64,000 nt of DNA from Mesaphorura yosii (lineage: Eukaryota; Arthropoda; Collembola; Poduromorpha; Tullbergiidae): assembly GCA_009869945.1 (NCBI GenBank), contig WIXG01000198.1, forward strand, positions 83,979 to 147,978, given 5' to 3'. The position numbers were made by a program, and so were the translations under genes. This document shows, in pieces, positions 14,001-26,400 of this stretch; positions within the stretch are counted from its first letter, which is position 1, and each line of letters starts with the position of its first letter. The notes beneath the pieces are model-generated. The model ran no database searches. It worked only from the letters and a program-made list of their open reading frames with translations, and was not told the DNA's origin.

Positions 14001-14246
14001 GCACAATTAACTCGTGTGGTGTCGGTGATTGCGAAGTTGTCTTCGCACTTCTCCATCCGTCGACGGTTGGGCCTTGTTTCTCCAACTCTGTTCCAGCGTA
14101 GCCGATATCTTCGCCTGAGAAGCGAAAAATGGACCAATTAACTTGTACCCTTATTGATTGAGACACCAATTTGCAAGCTTTTAACAAGATTATAGTCAGA
14201 ACTTACTCGAGACATGAATCACACGAAACTTCAGTTTCTCCAGCAT
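11045..14246 (-). CDS. CEP104: CEP104, ciliary tip/centrosomal TOG-domain protein (short form)
   Basis: Thirteen coding exons from high to low coordinate: 14207-14246, 13941-14114, 13615-13856, 13300-13531, 12890-13101, 12573-12814, 12335-12500, 12150-12246, 11950-12082, 11734-11871, 11525-11656, 11230-11443 and 11045-11158. Every junction keeps phase, giving 711 residues. Residues 1-155 match the N-terminal jelly-roll domain (TVDGWRS, QLLTHQYLIPEKIELYIGE, FVKILVYQNFMNKYNRYNQ). About 205-295 is coiled coil, 300-415 a Ser/Thr-rich linker, and 420-674 the TOG domain (AFNQPSESVRRVAERLLTTL, KNIQYRHLFQQFDKID). CEP104 binds tubulin at ciliary tips and distal centrioles and regulates axoneme growth. 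The human protein (recalled as 925 aa) continues into a zinc-finger array and an EB1-binding SxIP motif. Here the tail is only 37 residues and has neither. The first exon has 13 full codons and was found by splice phase and similarity (MLEKLKFRVIHVS). Confidence 0.93.
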
Positions 14247-17200
14247 ATTCTTACTGCTTCCAATTCCGACTCACTTTGAACTCAATTGTGATTCCAGTTT
14301 TGCAGTCACGTCGAGTGAGAAAGGCATTTGAAGTCAGAGTGTTCACTGCGCAAGCATTTCCAGCCTGCTTGTTGGCAATTTGTAATCCCGTCGGTAATAT
14401 TTATGTCTAAGATTATTGGAAGATTGTTTCGTTACTTAACCAATTTGGCTTGTGTAGAATCCTGCTGAAATATTTAACAGTTGCGTTCTTCTGCTATGTA
14501 AATGTTGATTCACAATTCACAGCACGGCTCCCAGCTCATTTATTATCGGCTACTCACGAGATCAGAAATTTAAGCATCATTTAAATAATGCAGCACGTAA
14601 TTATTCACAATCAGTGAGCTGGTGGCCAAGCAAAGGTGAACCAGGCCCGTCGCCCGTTATGCAAGCTGGAGATTCTCGTGTGTGAGAAAAGAAAAGTTGG
14701 AGTAAATGTAGAGTCCACATTTCTCCACGCCGAATGCGACAGAGATGGATCAATACCCTTCTTGCATGTGATGTGATGCTGTGTGAAAGCGAAGAAAGTA
14801 AATGAAAGGCGAACAGCCACGGTACGTGCCTTGTGTTTACACTGTATCAATAATGCACTCAAACTCACGCAGTAGTTGCTGATGTTGACGATGACTCATG
14901 TCACGAAGTAGTAATCAACTTTAAACCTAGATGCACTCACATTCTCTTCTTCAGATTATAATGTTACGCAATCCAATCCAACGATAGAAAGTTCTACGAG
15001 CTTGGGACAAGCTGGTAGCACAACAATGAGAAATGTATGAATGAATGAGAAAGCGTGAGATCAGTGAGAAGGGTTCAAAGACCTGTTAATGTGGGTCTGA
15101 GATTAATCTTTGGTGTTAATTTTAGTCTGAAAACTTCGGGCAAAGACCAGTGAATGTTGTACGTACATATTGTCACCTCCACATTTATTAATAATTAAAT
15201 TTGTAGTTGCCATTTATACTCCTGACCCAGTTTCCGAAAAGTTTAGGTCGTTTACTCACATGACTAATCGCACGGCACATTATTATTTAAATCTTAATCA
15301 GTATTTGTGCGTTTCATGACGCTCAGCATGTATTTTAATACATACGCAATCGAAGTTAGTTCATCTCGTTGACTCATATTTGCATTTTTCGTACTAAACT
15401 CTTTTAAAATCGTGACAGGTAAATTATAAATTTAGCGATGAAAATTCACCCTTGTCTAATCACCCTTTAAATATAAGTGCAAAAGGTTAACGGCCTTTGA
15501 TTTATTAAGCGACCTGACCGTCCCAAGTGGAACTGGAATCAGGAGGCGAGAAGTTATTTCGCAAGAATCCACAATTCATGAAGTGGGAGGAATTTTAACA
15601 AGTTATTTTTTGATTAAACTATGACTGGTTACAAGAAACGCTTGCAAGCATTCATGAAGCAGAGGACTATTCTTGGTAAGAGCCCTACAAGACCTGACCA
15701 TTTTGGTTTATGATGGCAGTTCTGATCTCGCCTCCTCACGTCCTACCCATGTCATGTTATTTACACGTGCTCACCTGCCGCTCTGCGCATTTTGTTGACA
15801 CTGTTAGCTTTAACACTCGGTGGTCACACAAGACCGCGAGTATGTCTAACAACCAAACCCATGTCATGATCGTGACTCATAGGACGAATAAAACCTGACA
15901 TTTCTCGCGCTTTGAGATTAAGTAAAATTGATTGATGAGCGCCCGCGCCTGCAGCTCACTCGGTCTTTCAAGTTACTGTCGGGATCAGCACAATAGACAC
16001 TTGAAGGATTCATTTCAATTAACCTCAATTACTTTGACTTCGTCGTTCCTCCCGCACGATTCGATTTAATAACAAAACATTCGCCATTCGATTCAATTTA
16101 ATTTCGGGATACAACTCGAGTTTCAGAGTTTGTTGGTTCCACAATAAACTACGAAGCGGCAATGTGCGTCGATGCTTGCATTCGCATTTGTCCGAACTTC
16201 GTGAGCGAGGAAGGCGTGATAACCAAAGAAAAGAAAAGAAAAACCTGTGATTAAAATTATTGATGGGCCTTGAAAAAGCTGCGCTCGCTTCATTCTTTCG
16301 AAGCTTGAAAGCGTCATTGAGCGCTTGAGTTTCTCCATTGGCAATCAATCAAAACCACACAAATTATAAAGAACGTGCAAGACAGGACCGACACCGGTTC
16401 ATGCAAAACCTTCCACAGTAGATTTCCGTCCCGTTGTGCATTTTCAAAGTAAATATATAATTTACCTTTACGGTTACCAAAACTGTCATTTGTCAATCGG
16501 GCCGTGCCATAGCGTAACTCGGTGGAAATAGAAATAGGAAGAGGCACTCTGCAATTTGCGCATTTTAATGGCAAACTGATGGGCGACGGATGTTGGCTGT
16601 AGGCTTGTTACGCCTTCACACATGCCATCGTGGAAATGCGGAATCGAAATGCTCTCGTGTTGGAAGAAATATTGAAACTGAAAAGGAACAGAATTAAGTT
16701 AAGGCTACTGATGTTTCTGGATTGTGCGATTGGCCTTAGTTCAATAAAATATTAAATTGAAAGGTTTTAAGCTCAAAGCAACATACTGCTCAATAGTGTC
16801 AGTTCATCCCATAAAAGATGCTCCGAAGAATTCAAAGGAAATGACGAAAAATGATTTTTCTTTGCTTGAATAAATAATAACCGCACTTGAAAGGGTTGTG
16901 CGGGGAAACTAGACTGTAGTGAAGATGGATATGGTACATAAAAGGCGAGAATATGCACTCGTCAAAGAAATATTCGAGATTTTTCGTGCCTGTGTAAATA
17001 ATACGAGGGAGGAATTCAATCTCTCTAATTTGTATTTTCTTCCCTATAAAAACGAGTCAGGTAAGCACAACGCGTAAGCGTAAGGCTGCCACTCATTCTT
17101 AAGGCAAGCAGAAGTGTTGTGTTCTTTTATTACTTCCATTCCAAATTTCGGTTTCGAGCATGCCAGTCAGACTTTGCATAAGTTGCACGACTATGAAGTA

Positions 17201-20200
17201 TGTGGAAGAAGGGGCAAAATACAAATTGTTGCGTGAAAAGTTTCCTTTGCGCCGCGTCGCGAGGAATTTTGTCATGTTGCAATCCAATAGGTGTGGGGAA
17301 GATGGTAGCAAGCCAACACTCGCTGTCACCTTTAATATAGAATCTAAAAGTGCTGACGGTAATACGAAACTTGGACGGACTTAGGCCCTCGGGACGAGAT
17401 GGTCTTCTACAGAAGCAATGAAGCAGAAGCAATGAAGCAGAAGCAACTTAATGAAGAATTCGTATCAGAAGCATTCAAACAGCAGACGCAGACTTTGTCT
17501 TGTCTTGTCTTGCCTAATGGATATCATTTAGACACTTTCTCGATTTCGGTTTCTTTGCCTATGAGATTCTCACTCTAACTTTCAGAAATTATTGAAGATT
17601 GGGATGAAATTAATCCAAGCAGCATATCCAGGCATGATTCCTTAAATCTTCATGGGACAAAACCGCGTGCGCATTATGGAATGTTCATGTAATAATCGTT
17701 GTAGTGTGGGTTTGTAGGAAGTTGTAAAATGTAAAGCTGTTGAGTGTGTCTGAAATAATGGATTTTAATTATTCATTCGTCCTGGCGAGGAGTCGAGGTG
17801 TGGAGAAGGAAGTGAGCTTGGCTTAAAGTGTTTTACTTTCTCTTTTACTACGTTCCTCGGGATTTCAAGTTTCATATCCTTCACGTTGCCACTTTTTATT
17901 ATTGCAATTTACATCATGGCCAGAGTGTCGAGGAAGAATTTAATATTCCTGAAATGCATTACAACTTAGCTCCAAGCAAGCCACTAGCCACGTAAAGTAG
18001 AATCTGAATCAGGAAAGAAACCAGGAAATAATGAATGAATGAATAAGAATGATTTTCCTGGTTTCACGAAGTGCATATTTATGCAATATGAAATAGAGTG
18101 TAGTCAGTTCTTCACTTCAGTTTACGACGCCAGCCATACACTTTTCTTCAATCCAAAATCCAAGTCTCATGCTCAAAAGTTTAGAAATGGAAATGGAAAA
18201 ACAAAACAACAAAATCTTAAATTCATTGAATCGTAGAATGCACGATTAACTATTATTTATGTGCTGTACGAATGTAACAGAGAAATTCAGAGGTCGAGAA
18301 AGTTCAAAGAGCAAGTTTGGTTATGAAATGTTGCATTTGTTTTGTTTTTGTTGTGGGAGAAATTGCACAATGCATATTCAATTCAGAAAGTTTCCACAGA
18401 CAGCATGTCAGGATGTAATTAATTCATTACATTGCATTGGAAAGAAATTAATTGGCTTCCTGAATCCTGAGGTGTAAATATTCCATTCCCTGTCTCATTG
18501 CTTTCAGTCAACTTTCATCAAGTTTGTCGTTCTCCTTTTGCCTACCTGGCGTGAACAAACTATAATTGAGTCGGAAGACTTCATGTCCCAAGTGACTACA
18601 ATCAAAGTCAGTTTCCTTACGCCTTCGTAACACATAGCTTTATGGAGCAGTAAAGATTGCGTTGGACAAATTGAAATGTTCATTCGAGCGTGCAAATTGC
18701 CATTAATTTCGTCAATTCACAAGGGGCAACTGATACCGAAATTATAGCATCATTTGCAGGATTCATTGAATCAGAATGCACATTGAGCAATTATTTGCGA
18801 TTGCGAAACAGTCGTTACCCGTTATCGTTACGCAGTTTGCTGTATTCACATTCACGCCTATTTTATTTGAACAACTAAAATAAATACAAGTTCATAGACC
18901 GGCAAGCTGGGTTAATAAAATTTACTGTTCACATTAAAATGTCAAGTCAAGCCGAAGAGCTCGAGCTTGAATGTCCTCAGCATAAAATGGATTTGGTAGC
19001 GTGGCATTTGGCATGGCACGGCATGGCGTGGCCATAATATTTATTTTCATGGATCGTTCTTCGTATTGTATTATCTAACGCCAACATCAAGCAAAACACC
19101 AACACCATTCCGTAAAACAATAGCATATAATAACATCAGTCACGAACGTCCATTGCTCTGGACTCTTGTGCCGCTGCCGTGGTTCTGAATTTTCACTTTG
19201 GACTTTCTTTTCTCATACAACTTGAAACTTGAAACAAACGGAACTTTTATCGTAATCACACATCGTTCGCTTCGTACTGCGATTGCGATTCAAGCAGTCG
19301 TCAACGCAGCGTGGAGCGAGCAATGAGCCAGTCAATCTATTTTAGTACGCGATAATTATTGCGGGATTTCCATTATAATTAGCACATGTTCTCGGGATTA
19401 TTATTTTATTATGTTTCCTTTCGACAGCCACACCAAGCATAGCAGCATGCCGTTGGCCATTGCTGCGGCTTCGTGTATCGTGTTCGTCGCTTTGCGTGTC
19501 AGTCTACTTCATTTTACATTAATTAAATCAGGAAGCTCGTGTTTATTTTCTTTTATTAAGTCTTTATTCCTATCAAAATGCATTTGCATTTACAATGTCA
19601 ACTTAATCCAATATAAAGCCTGGCTCGCGATGAGGCCACAACCACAGCTTGCACTGCATAATGGATAAATGCGAAACGCCGGCTACCACGAACAAAGTGT
19701 ACATTTGCTTTCCCGGCTGAACCTTGTACGTATGAGCACTAGCGTGGCAAACGACGCGTAGCCAATACCACTGTGACCGCATTCACACGGCAAATCCCCT
19801 GCGCTTATTATTAATTATGAATGTGTGGCATGTGTGAGTGAAAAAGACCCAACGCTTTATAATCATGATTAAGCTTTCATTGTTACAGCATGCTTGACAC
19901 AAGTTTGCAATAATCCTTTGCGAACCGTCGCATAATATTGACTGACTCAAGGCTGCATTGCCAATAACAGAAATATCCAAACGGCTGCGGCTCGCTGCCT
20001 TGTAAAGGCTTTGCTTTTGCTAATAAATCTTACATGGCTAATAATTTTTAGCACGAATTCAATGCCTAACGCGACACAAGGGCATATAAGACGACGACGT
20101 TTGCGGTGGTTCTAAGCGTAGAGAAAGCAAGCGCATTTATAGACATCGAAGAAAAGAAATATGAAACCGGTTCAGGACAAGAGCTAATACAAAGAGAAAG

Positions 20201-22200
20201 AAGAACGACATGAGTTGACGGAAATCACAAAATCGATTCATTCAAAAATTGTAACAAAAATAGAATTGAAGTGTGCGTCTGCAGTTGTGGCAAGCAGACA
20301 GGCAGGAGAAGATGAAAAGGTGAAAATAGAAATGTGTTGGTAGGCAGGAAAAGAAACTCAATCAAACAGTGAAATGGAAAATGAATATTATTATTGTAAG
20401 GAAATTTCTATACCTTCGTGCATCGACGTAGATAATTCTTTTATGCGTGCTTTCACGGTTCAATTCATCTTGCTTAAAACCACCGACATCGACGAATTCA
20501 TGCTGGAAAATGTACCGACGCTGACGCCGTTGATGCGATATTCCCTGTGCAACCAGCGCCACAGTCGGGTCGCTTGCTTCGTTCGTGAATCATGAATGAA
20601 CATGTTAGAACATTGCAAGAACCGAGAGCCTTCAATTTACGGTTTGCAAGACTTTGCATAATGGAATCCATAATTTTACAGCATTATTGCATTAATCTAC
20701 TGTTCACTTGAAGCCCTCGCCGATTGTCTGACTCGACAACCTGAAATTTCCATTACTCGTCAGGCCACGAGGCAATTACTCAACACGAGCACGAGCATTA
20801 TAAACAACATGAGTTTGAACATGAACAGTTACGAGTTGCGTTTATTCTTTTCAACTTCGATTGGGCACAATTCTTTGTCCAAGTCCAACCCTGGAAGACG
20901 TGGAAGATTTCCACAGTCCATAATTCATAACCTTCGATGCAATGTGTCCCGATTTTACTCCGCAAACATGCATCACGTGCTTAATGGCATTCGGAAGCAA
21001 GAGTCGAGGCCTGAATTCACGCTACGGTGAAAGCAAGTGGCAGAATGCTTGCACATTTCCATAATCATAAATCTTGGACAGAATACAAAATATTGCAATA
21101 TAAAAATTCATCGCAATGCATGTTTTATTTGAGGTGGTTGACGAAATATCTCCAAAGCCAAACTGATGCAACTTGACTTGGGCTTTTTTGGCAGCGAAAG
21201 GCTCAGCCCCAGTTCACAGAAAGTCTGAATCCGATTCTCTTCTTGCATGACGTCTGAACGCATCGGTACACAACCAGTCGCGTCTCCGTCTTTTGGAGAG
21301 ATAAATGCATTTCATAACTTGTGCTGTCCGGCTGGATGATTACGACGGCAGCTCAGCAGTAGAAAGAGATAAAAAGTTTGTCCAGAGTGAAAGCGAGTCC
21401 GCCCTTTGCCCGAACTGACCGGCCAGCCCAAGTTGTGTCTCGAATAAATATCTTTATTGAGTTTGAAAGGCGAGTCGAGAACTTGTTTTGAATTTTGAAA
21501 AGCAATATTAAAGCCAAAGCGTGTTGCCTCCTAGTCCGCGTCGGGTTTATTATGTCCTCTGCGTTTCTTGTCTTGACGCAATACAGGCAGCCATAATGCG
21601 CAAACATGCACATGGAGCAATAAGAGTAGCGAGCGAGACGAGAGCGAGGGCGAGAAGCGGTTGAGCAATCAGGCATCCAATACACAATATGAAACAGCAA
21701 AACTTTCTTTCCTTCCCACATTCCTACTCTTTATGAACTTGAGACTCGTGTGACTCCGTGCTAAGACGTCTTGCACCTTCGTGATCATACAGAATAGTGC
21801 AAGACGGCGGAGGTGGCTGAAATGAAGGAGAAAAGTAGCGACAGAAGAACACACAGCCACACCGGGAGAAAGTGAGAATGAGTTGAGTTGAATCTTTTGA
21901 CAAGTGCTAAGCTGAGGCCGAGGAACTGTCGAGACTGGATGCTGATGCTGGATGCTCGATCTTGGAAACTGAATTAGACGGAACACAGCACGGCGAGGAG
22001 CGGGAGGCGAGGATGGGATCGATTTTCGTACAAAACCAATGCATGCCCGCTTTACTCTGTCGTCTGTGCGCTGCAGACCGATGAATGCAATGAATGTTAC
22101 ACTGCGGCTGTGGCAGGAGATTCGTAACACGGCTGGCTACACGACACAGAGCAACACCGAAAGCGGAAACTAACGTTGTTGGCGTTGGATGTTGGATCTG
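14247..22200. other. non-coding desert, part 1 (CEP104 5' side)
   Basis: About 8 kb with the CEP104 promoter at its left end. Only short scattered open frames with Cys/His/Ser-rich, non-protein-like composition were seen on either strand. None has paired splice sites with family similarity. Short tandem repeats occur at 17412-17446, plus a run of the unit TTGTC near 17496-17513. No RNA gene was recognised. Confidence 0.5.
17412..17446 (+). repeat. 14-bp tandem repeat, 2.5 copies
   Basis: The unit GAAGCAATGAAGCA occurs twice exactly (17412-17425, 17426-17439) followed by a half unit. The inner spacing is made of GAAGCA sub-repeats. It lies in non-coding DNA. Confidence 0.85.
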
Positions 22201-23460
22201 AAATCAAAGTAGAAAGGACCTTTCCGCCTTTCCCACTTTCCACCACTTCCCGTTTATATAAGCCCTTCTGTGTTCTCTGCGTGCTTTCGTACTGCTTGAG
22301 CGCATGCATACGCATGCAATGAACAGCAAGCGACGAACGTAGTTAGCATTCAGTCGGGTCGGCAGAAGGGATTCCGAGAATTCAAAGAATCTTTCTTCCT
22401 TGTTAGCATAATATCGCGCGCACAAAAGGAAGAAAGGGAAATTTTACAACTGTATAAATGCAGAGGCGAGCGGAGCAAGCAATACACTCGCAAGAGTGGC
22501 ATGGAATAGCCTGGCCAGGCTACGTACGAATCTTTTCCCGTTCCAGCACCAGCACCAGGTTCCAGCATCCCGTCGCCTGCGAACGAGGAATCTCTCTCCC
22601 CACTTCGCATCATCTGGTTGCTGTGTGTGTTCTTTCCCCACGGAGCACTCGCCGTTGCGTGTTCACTGCTCGCCTACTGACTGCTAACATTACACAAGCC
22701 CTCAAGCCTAGTAAGAGCCTCCACACTCTCGTTTGCCGTGCCGTTCCTCACCGTCGTACTCGTGTACAAAACACAATTCATGAACGAGTCTCCGTTTAGT
22801 CTTAACTACAACTTTGTTCAGCACACAACACGCCAAACGTTCGCTCGCACGTACGGCGACTCTCTCTGCTTTCCTGTCATCATTTAACTGCTTTTCAATA
22901 AAAGTGGTAGGTAGACACATAAAAACGGCCTGTACCATCACGACTCGCGAGTGTTTAAGAAGTCCGGTCGGACCCTTTCTGCTGATCAGTCGCACGTTCG
23001 CTCGCACGCACGCATACATTGTTCGTGAACAATTTGCTCCCTCCGAATTCTGCATTCTGCACGCTAAAATCACTGTGACAAGTGCAATCAGACGGCAACA
23101 GCCAAACATATGACAGCCCTTCTCTCGTATCGCACAGCATACAATTCTCAAAGGGTCGCTGTCGTTGTTCTGCTGTTTGAGAGACTCGTAAATGATTTTT
23201 TCCTGTTAGAACTGAGAACATTCTGAACATTGAACATTGACGTCTTGTCTGGTCTCGTTCGGGATTTACATTGAGTTGCGAAGAATTTGTCAGTTGCCAA
23301 CTTCTGGTTAATCATTCAGCTAAACTAGCCAGTCCAACTAGCTCATCGATTGATCACGGTCGCTTGCCGACCGCATTAACATCTTTGCTTCAGCCGAAAG
23401 ATTTCGGTCTCCAACAACCTCATCCGACCCGAACAGCGCACCGGGCACAACACTGAGGTA
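22201..23460 (+). promoter_or_regulatory. candidate distal promoter / non-coding first exon
   Basis: This stretch looks richer in GC and CpG than the flanking desert and has two TATA-like boxes on the plus strand (22255-22261 and 22453-22459). A good donor (GAG followed by GTACGTAC) lies at 23455-23458, within the palindrome GGTACGTACC (23457-23466). Open frames within it (for example 22458-22799) do not look like conserved protein. The next plus-strand gene is the RRM gene starting at 43272, so this could be its distal 5' non-coding exon. This is inference; transcript data would decide it. Confidence 0.25.
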
Positions 23461-26400
23461 CGTACCCAAAGCCTTGCTTCTGTTTCTATTTAAATGCTTA
23501 TCAACTGAGACTTGGCCGCAACGCGACGCAGCGAGAGTAATTTTTTAGATCAGTCAAATCTCGGAGGAATTTTCCGCACACATTTTCCAGACAGTTGCCG
23601 TTTTGCGTAGCGTTTTCGGAAGCCCAAGTTTTCTGTCTCTGACATAGACATATGATGCACACTGCTGCGTTCAGGATCTGGATGCAGAAACAGGATTATC
23701 TGTCTCAGACCGGGGAATCAATGCCCCATCGTGCGCACTGCAATGCACATGCACATACACTGCATTCATCCATTCTTGTTAGCATTTCATAAGTTGAAAT
23801 GTAGAATCTCTGAGTAAAGTCTTGGAAAATAATACGGCTTGTTAAACGGTTAAACGGGAAGAAAAATAACTGCATACTGAGCGTGCGTGGAAGTGATGTA
23901 CAAGTGTATTTGGTTGGCGTAGGGTCCGATTACATTACTAAAGTAAAACAGAGGATTCGATTCCGCCTGACTCAGAGAATCAGTCTACAAATTGAAAATA
24001 TTGGTAATCTCATTGCCATCATTGTTCTCACTTCTTATCATTGTTAGAGTCTCGGAGTCAGTATTACTAATATTCTGTATTCGGCTTTCGAATTGTCAAG
24101 CCAAGCCAGTCAGTCAACTTGTTTTGGTTTTGAGTTTTGGGTTTGGAACGAGATCGAAATGCCATTAAGTGCGTGTTCAGTGGAAAGAATTCCAAAATTG
24201 TTTTGCGAACCGACCGACTTGGATTGAACTCCAGCTTTATCTTCATCCTCGTTTTTCATGTTTGACATGTACATGTGGGATGAGAGACAGAGAGAAACCT
24301 GCTTGGAGGACAACATCCAACGAATAGCGCCGAAAGGGCGAAGAGAGCCTTGCTGACTGACTACCGTCAAGTCACTCCGCACTGCACGACGACTTCATTT
24401 TCTCTCTTGTCAATTGCATTAGCTAATTTCCGCTTTGTTTCATTCTATGGTTTGCCATTCGCAACTCGCATTTGGTTTTGTACGCTTTTGTGTTTTCGCA
24501 AGTCAAAAATTCGGTTAAGCCTTTCCTGCTTTACATCTTACCATGTTAGATTCGGAACTGGAACTTGCACTGCAAAGTTCTCCTTGTTCGGTATTCGGCG
24601 TGCAGAAAGTTCAAAATTGAATTTATGTTCTGGTGTGCTTGCTTAAATCTTAAATCAATAAGAACGTCCCTGTTTGAATTTCAACTAAATAATTGAAGAT
24701 GTTCCGCCGCGGCCGCCCGTGGCCTGCCATAACTTCGCTAATTCCATAAACCGCACGTAAAGGACGAATTGATTGAGAGCGTACGTACGCGTGAATGTGG
24801 TTCAAAGCGTAGAAGTGGTGAATATTTATGTACTGGAGCGTGTACACTTTTATCCTTAATTATTTCCTTGTACAAGTTTTTAGATTCCTTTGCTTTCATA
24901 TTTTTCCCGGTTTTAATTAGTTTAATTATACATTTTGGTCACGAACCTGATTCCGACTGCACATTGCACACTGGAAGGAGAAGTGCACAAGTTCTGCACA
25001 GGCGGGCAGGCGCTCGCATTTATTTCTCGGGAAATGGCAAATTGTAAAAGTGTGCTGGTCGGAAGCACTCAGTAAGTTTAACACTTCGCGCTACGCTACG
25101 AATTTCAATGCAAAAGCAATTATTGTACTGTATTACGTTCGTCTACGCTAAGTGTGTAGGTTTTATGATGAACTATAAATATTTGAGTAATTTGAAGTTT
25201 AAACATTAAGATGAAATACCAGGACGTATCCTTTTGCCGCTTGCTCTTGTAATGCGAGTTCACTCTCGCTCGCATTGTCGTCCTGCTGGGACGCTTGTGG
25301 CTTTTAAATGCATCCCTGCCTTGGCTTGCTGTACTTCTGCTCCCCATCGATTTTATGAAACATTTATTTTAAGATTACTATCATCATTACATAACTCTTC
25401 TTTTCTTCCTCTGAGAGCTTAATGCTCAGTCGGGAAACTCGGCGCTAATGTTAATTAGTGGTTTCGAAATGTAAAGCTCGTAATTGCTATTATTAAGTTC
25501 GGGCGACGATTATTTTTAAATGACGACTTCTCAAAAGAGTCTTGATACAATTACGTGCAAGTCGAGGTAGGGAGCTAAATTGCTTTAATTTATAGACTGG
25601 AGTTTTGATACGTGAGACTTACGCCCAAATTCGGATAAAATGCATAAAATAAAAAGTTGGTATGAAGTTAATACTTTTTGTACGTAAATGTAATTGCGTC
25701 CCAGTTTCAGATTTCTTAAGCCACTCAAGTCAAAACTCATTCACTTGGACTGGACTACGGCGTTGTGCATTAAATATAGAATATGACCCGTGCACTAATG
25801 CCCATCAATCAGCCGGCGTTCTGTCCATGATTGGGACTCAAATTGCTTCGTTTTTCTGCCCGAGCCTTATGTGGTTTGACTTCGATGTTTATTTTTATTT
25901 TATAGTCGCACGTTTTATGACAATTGGAAATTAGGAAATAAAATATAAAAACTAAAGTGCATTACGGAGATTGAAATTGGTAAAAAGTCGTAACGGAGAT
26001 GAAACACGACTCATAATGGTGAAATATTATTGCCAGCACTCTGTTCAAGTGCAAACGTAAAAACATTATGGCCAAGCCAGGCCAGACTGCAAGGTGTAAT
26101 TCGTAATGCGCGTTGTACAATGGCAATAGCATCATTCTTATTTAATGTTCCATGAGTAAGAGAGTGCGTAGAGTTGCTAAGCTCAGGAATTTCGTACTGC
26201 CATACTAAAAATATTGCACATTACCTTTCTATGTTGTGTTATTGCTATTTTCCCACTTTAGTTTTCGAGATACGAGTGCTAAATTTCATCAGACTTCATT
26301 TTACATTCAATTAAGTTTTTGTATTGTCATATTCTCCATTCGCGAAATTCGTACTTTACTGCGCTTAGTTTCTCGTATAATCCCCAAGTGTGAATGAACT

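Noticed and set aside
21669-22130. 153-codon minus-strand open frame
   Set aside because: Ser/Arg/Cys-rich with no domain. It lies in the same stop-poor, GC-richer area, with no splice partner or family similarity.
22708-23151. 147-codon minus-strand open frame
   Set aside because: Cys/Arg-rich random-looking composition, no domain, and overlapping frames on the other strand. Explained by higher GC and fewer stop codons.
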